Positions 59,524 through 64,000 of a DNA stretch of 64,000 bases are shown here, one piece after another. Below the pieces are notes generated by a model. It was not told where the DNA came from. It made no database searches and was given only the letters and a program-made list of their open reading frames with translations. Position numbers and translations under genes: made by a program. The stretch covers positions 9,936,036 through 10,000,035 of the forward strand of contig CP136069.1 in NCBI GenBank assembly GCA_032622095.1. Direction: 5' to 3'. The DNA comes from Siphonodentalium dalli. Taxonomy: Eukaryota; Mollusca; Scaphopoda; Gadilida; Siphonodentaliidae. The stretch's first letter is position 1; every line of letters starts with the position of its first letter.

Positions 59524-59760
59524 AAATGCGCTTAAGATTAGCCAATTGATTGCGCACAGCAAGATTGATTGCGCTTAAGCACAAATAATTATGTTTTCAA
59601 GAACAAATTACTATGCTTAAGCGCAATCGACTGCACTTAAGATCAATGATTGCGCTTAAGAACAATGATAAGTTCAAGTAATTCTGCTTAAGTGTAATTA
59701 TTTGTGCTTAAGTGCAATTAATTGCGCTCAAGTGCAATTAATTGCGCTTAATCACACTTC
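59524..59760. repeat. Array of CTTAAG-centred palindromes, right cluster
   Basis: Same unit as 58565-58747, about eleven copies with seven exact CTTAAG sites, more regular at the right end (AAGTGCAATTAATTGCGCT). Confidence 0.8.
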
Positions 59761-59797
59761 ATTACTAAATGGCAATTTGGCCTCCCAGAGGCTAATG

Positions 59798-60212
59798 CCC
59801 GTAGAAATCATATTGTACCAATGAAAAACCTGGGAACTTTTTGAGGTTTTGATAGGGAACCTTATAAAGCTGAAAAAATAACACGGGAATATATTTCTTT
59901 GTTAATACCTGTCGCTTAACAGTTTATTCATAAGTAGGCGAAAGTGCCAGCTCGAGATGACATTATTTAACAGACTTGACGGGTGAGTTTGCTATGCGCA
60001 CTTACAATCATGGAATTTCCCCCATACTTTGAAGTTGATTATCGAGGAACAATTATAAACAAATAAATATGTTCCCTGCCTTGTTTTTTCAATGTTATAA
60101 AGTTCCCTATCAAAACATAAAAAAGTTCCCAAGTTTTGTACTGATGGAATAAGATCTCTACAGGCGATAAGCAGAGTAAAGATTCATGGCATGATCTAGG
60201 GGAGGGGGTTTC
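59798..60212. mobile_element. Dispersed repeat, family D, foldback copy
   Basis: 59799-59871 and 60092-60163 are inverted arms (CCTGGGAACTTTTTGAGGTT and its complement). Both match 367-440. The interior 59930-60020 matches 478-575. Extends right to GATTCATGGCATGATCTAGG. Confidence 0.75.
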
Positions 60213-60955
60213 TTCAATTTCAACTAGATAGCTCCAGGCTGTTGACCCAACATTCAACAATAATTTAAACAAGGACTAAATCATGCCAGAAGCTGGGGTT
60301 TGTCCCACAAAAATATTCATGATTGCCAATTACTCAATTAATAAATTCAATTGCAAGTCTATCACAGCTAGTGACAGTCAATTGTGATATTCAGTTATTA
60401 ACAGACTTTTTAATTATATTAAATTTAATTCATTAGTGAAAATTCATACATGTGTTATTGTGTTAAGTACCTTATTAATAAATCATTTAAAATAAGTCTT
60501 CTTAAATATATCTCTTCATGATATTGATGATGTCCCTCCCTCCCATGGCAGACCCCAGACTCCTATTCTGAATACTAATAACAAATAGGTGATTTTTCTG
60601 TGTACCAGCAGGTACCAGATAAGAAAATATGGATAGTGACAATGGAGTGAAATCTCCTGGAACTGTATGATATATCTCACTGAGAATAATTGTCATTGAG
60701 CATCAAATTGATTATTTTTTGTCAAAATGACATATTTTGATATAATTCAGTCTCATACTTCTTGATGAGCTGGAGTTATGGACAATACTTCAGCAGCAAA
60801 AATGTAATTATTTTCATATTTATAACAGTGTGAAATAACCATGGCTTCTATCCTATATTTTTTGTATCCGGTACTCATGATTCACCTCTGTTATTCATGA
60901 TTTATGGCAGGTGCTAGTACATGTATACCATCAGTAGTCAGAGTAATCAAAACTA
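60213..60955. other. Non-genic sequence
   Basis: AT-rich. No supported gene. Confidence 0.35.
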
Positions 60956-61050
60956 CAGTAATGCCCTAATTAGTCGACTCCAATACCACAGCAGAATTAT
61001 GGGTAACTTTTCCGGATTTAGTCGGAAATATGGCTTGTTGCCATTCATCG
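60956..61050 (+). mobile_element. Left half of the Tc1/mariner-like MITE
   Basis: Starts CAGTAATGCCCTAATTAGTC after TA and runs to GGCTTGTTGCCATTCATCGG. Then it leaves the family, so only one arm is present. Confidence 0.75.
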
Positions 61051-61151
61051 GAAATCTCTCCCATATAATAATGAAGTGGCAGTGTCTCAGAAACAGAACA
61101 TTAATTTGATTTGGCCTTACTAAACTCAGCAGAACCACCACCATCATAGTA

Positions 61152-61329
61152 CAGTAATGCCCTAAATAATTGACTCCTTAACCACAGCAGAATTATGGGT
61201 AACTTTTGAGCATTTAGTCGAAAATATGGCTTTCCGATGAATGGCAACAAGCCATATTTCCAACTAAATCCTGAAAAGTTACCCATAATGCTGCTGTGGT
61301 TAAGCAGTCGATTAATTAGGGCATTACTG
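61152..61329. mobile_element. Complete 178-bp Tc1/mariner-like MITE
   Basis: Ends CAGTAATGCCCTAA and TTAGGGCATTACTG, flanked by TA on both sides. Arms of nearly 85 bp fold on each other (ATTATGGGTAACTTTT / AAAAGTTACCCATAAT). CAGT ends and TA duplication fit Tc1/mariner. There is no transposase. Confidence 0.85.
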
Positions 61330-61479
61330 TATGTGGTTCATTTATGAGACAAAATACCAAACCTGGAGGGTCGGAACTAAAACTAAAACAAAAAATGTCT
61401 ATTTGGAATAAAATCAATTAACCCTTTCATTATGGGAGCAGCATTCACCCTTCCATGATTGGAGCATTGGAAATATTGC

Positions 61480-62730
61480 GAAAAAACCATGTGCTAATGC
61501 ATTCTCTTATATATGGTAGTTTCCAGTAGGGATCCTAGAATATGTAAGAGAATACATTACATGTACATTGGCCTAACAATATTTACCTTGACCTTGTAAG
61601 CCAGTGCATTCTCTTATATATGTGAGGCTACCTAGTATGGTATCTGCAAATATAAGGGAATGCACTGGCACATGATTCATTGCTCCACCAGCGCAGTTCC
61701 CATCAAGAAATGGTTATATTATATATTCGAGTCTCCCAAGTCCTTCCAACTGCATGTTTTGTAGATTTTATTTTCCTGCTTTACAGAAGAAATTTAATCA
61801 TTTACAAATTTCCAGGATTCACTAAAGATGGATTATCTCTTCCTCTAACATGTGTTGTATAGTTTACTGGTTATAAAATTATAAAAATAAGCCGGAGATA
61901 CCATTAAAATACTGGAAATTGATTGTATACTATTATAATACTAATTGATAGAAGTGTTTCCAGGCAAGGGTCTTCGATTCATATTTATTATGTTATACAC
62001 AGGAAACTATAAAATAATTGTTACAGAAAGAGATAATTATTAATCCATCTGTTAGAGTAAGGATTTTTCAAGTTGTGTGTTTTCAAGAATGGGAGTGTAT
62101 CACACTGAGCCAAATTCAATATATGATGGTCAGATATTTCAAAAACTAGAAATTTTTTGTACAGCCTTTTCATTGTTTTAGTAATTTTCTGACTACAATG
62201 TAGATTGTGTACAAAACATGATTTCTTTATTAGTCTATGATGAAGACAAAACTATTTTTGAACAAATTGTGTGTTAGACTTACAAACTGAAGGGATTTCC
62301 AAACACCTTGCGATGCTATATTTTTACAATTTAAAGTGTTCTAAGAGGAAAGTTCAAATAATTTTGCACATTTCATGACTGGAGCTTCCTGAAATTTTGC
62401 AAAAACACTATACCAATGCATTCCTCTTATATATGCCAGTCTCCCATTGGCAGACTCACATATTTAAGAGAATTCATTGACCTAACAACATTTATCTTGA
62501 CTATGCAAGCCAGTGCATTCTTTTATATATACAAGGTGCCATATGGGAGACCATTATTTATGATTAATCCTTCCATAACTGGAGCTTCATGAATTTTTTT
62601 GAAAACCTGTGCCAATGCATTCTCTTATATATGCGAGTCTCCCATAGGATGCCTTGCATATATAAGAAAATGCATTAAGCTAACAATACTTGTATTGAAC
62701 TTCTAAGCCAGTGCACTCTCTACTGATTGT
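61480..62730 (+). repeat. Series of related hairpins with a TGCATTCTCTTATATATG arm
   Basis: Hairpins at 61495-61558, 61601-61668, 62413-62479 and 62612-62676, and half-hairpins near 62510-62555 and 62705. They come in pairs joined by a linker (CCTAACAATATTTACCTTGA..AAGCCAGTG), each pair preceded by CTTCCATGATTGGAGC-like sequence. The strongest stem is CCAGTGCATTCTCTTATATA with TATAAGGGAATGCACTGG. Interpretable as a tandem foldback family or small-RNA precursors. Confidence 0.7.
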
Positions 62731-63896
62731 TTTTTTCTATTTATGCCCCAACATTTGTTAAACAGACAAAAATACAAAAAAATGTCATTTTTGGAAAAGT
62801 ATCATGACTGAAGGATTAATCTCAGTCATAAGTTAATTTTAATCACCAAAAACACCAAAACAAATGCCATGAGAAAAGCAGGGTATATGGATTTAAATTA
62901 TTTCAATTTGCTCTGGAGGGGGGGGGGGGTGTTAATATATATTCAGACACGTATGTTACTTTTTTACCTTTGACCATTTCTGCAATTCACCCAGCCCCGC
63001 AACCAATTTCTTTCCCTCTTTACAACTGTTTTCCCCAAGCATTTTTCAACACCCCTCCTCATCTGTCTGTCTGAATATATATGTGGAGATTCTATGAGGA
63101 AAACAAATATTTTTTTCCTCACAGAAACCCCACTGTGAAAATATTTCAGTGAATTTTGTGTTAACTAAAGCTATTGTTCTTGTTTAATATTACAGTTTTC
63201 ACCACTTTTACATGAAATATTAAAGGGACCAATGCACTCGCAGTGCGGCAGTGGGTAAAATGTGCAAATATATTCGATAAAAACATCACCTATTAGAAGA
63301 ACATGGAGAAATAGATCAACTTTGCTCGATTGGCTTAAAGATGGATCATCTCTTCCTAAATTGTTTTCTATAATTTCTAGGGTATAAAATAATAATGATA
63401 AGTCAAGTTGTCAAAGACACCAGTCCAGAAACGCTTCTATCATTTAATATTACAACTGATTGATAATCAGTTGGGACAATCTTTTTTTACTATTTTCCTG
63501 CTTGCTATGCTCCGAACGTTTCCTCAAGCAGTAAAATGTCACAAATTATTTGTAGGTATACTAGTATATATACCAGAAAATTCAAAATAGAATGAACAGT
63601 AATTGATTGAAGCATTTCCGGACATTATTTTATACCCAGGAAAATATATAAAACTTGTAATAAGAATATATAGACCATCTTTAAACTGTAATCAAAATAT
63701 GAAACAGAGATTATTCCTTAAGAAATAATTTCAAGAGAGGGCACTGATTTTCTAACCTTTCAACTCAATCAACCTATATAATTAGGAGGCACAAGTTTGA
63801 AGTCAGAATCACTGAGTGCATTCTATTTACAACCGAAGGGGTTCAGAAACTTTTTTTTAAAACTCAATATACATGTGATTGGTATATACACATGTA
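62731..63896. other. Non-genic sequence, partly duplicated
   Basis: 63335-63690 is a diverged copy of 61820-62060: GATGGATYATCTCTTCCTMA, then TGATWGAAGYRTTTCC, then CAGGAAAMTATAAAA. Contains a run of about 12 G near 62918. No gene. Confidence 0.45.
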
Positions 63897-64000
63897 CAGT
63901 AATGCTCTAATTAATCGACCTCTTAACCAAAGCAGAATTATGGGTAACTTTTCAGGATTTAGTCGGAAATATATTTCCGACTAAATCCTGAAAAGTTACC
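63897..64000. mobile_element. Tc1/mariner-like MITE, cut by the window end
   Basis: Begins CAGTAATGCTCTAATTAATC after TA and folds back at GGAAATATATTTCC. The second arm runs off the end. The central ATGGCTTG..CATCGG segment is absent, so this is a shorter variant. Confidence 0.8.

Overview
The window reads as repeat-rich, gene-poor, AT-rich animal DNA, with no prokaryotic gene organisation. The best-supported coding remnants are a Crypton-type tyrosine recombinase (28.1-29.9 kb), two kinds of LINE reverse transcriptase (40.9-42.2 and 54.3-55.05 kb) and a decayed TatD-like hydrolase (about 56.26-57.09 kb). Together with many foldback elements and minisatellites, this combination fits a marine invertebrate, most plausibly a lophotrochozoan such as a mollusc. 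The species assignment is inference. No intact protein-coding gene, tRNA or rRNA gene is visible.

Layout. About 0.84-10.7 kb is one giant inverted repeat. Its core (3067-10570) is a head-to-head pair of minisatellite arrays inside unique arms and duplicated 200-bp modules. The left arm is interrupted by a 2.1-kb insert with its own ~100-bp inverted ends (975-3066). From 11 to 27 kb there are palindromes, a 20-bp array (13.76-14.15 kb), a 42-bp array of about 56 units (16.37-18.73 kb), a 24-bp array (22.8-23.5 kb) and a stretch crowded with GGTTC/GAACC half-sites (24.27-26.22 kb). The Crypton pseudogene follows, then a 52-bp array (30.5-32.2 kb).

Three short minus-strand segments look like real coding exons with splice signals. 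Those at 32460-32529 and 30108-30337 are phase-compatible and would be consecutive exons whose intron is almost filled by the 52-bp array. The one at 18722-18807 abuts the 42-bp array. They may belong to one host gene reading right to left with transposons and satellites in its introns; this is inferred and no protein family is recognised.

The right half (35-64 kb) holds an hAT-like element with 38-bp inverted ends (35452-36428), a 465-bp tandem duplication (38.4-39.3 kb), a LINE 3' end, foldback MITEs and a ~280-bp dimeric array (43.35-45.3 kb). It also holds a 200-bp two-type alternating satellite (48.06-51.47 kb), scrambled LINE fragments next to the TatD-like pseudogene, arrays of CTTAAG-centred palindromes (58.6 and 59.6 kb), a series of related hairpins (61.5-62.7 kb) and Tc1/mariner-like MITEs in full and half forms.

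Most long open frames here are by-products of tandem repeats whose unit lacks stop codons, and they are not annotated as genes. The observations most worth a second look are the giant foldback, the satellite-filled intron, the exon that ends inside a satellite unit, the recurring paired AAAGAGCGTT module and the GGTTC/GAACC cluster.
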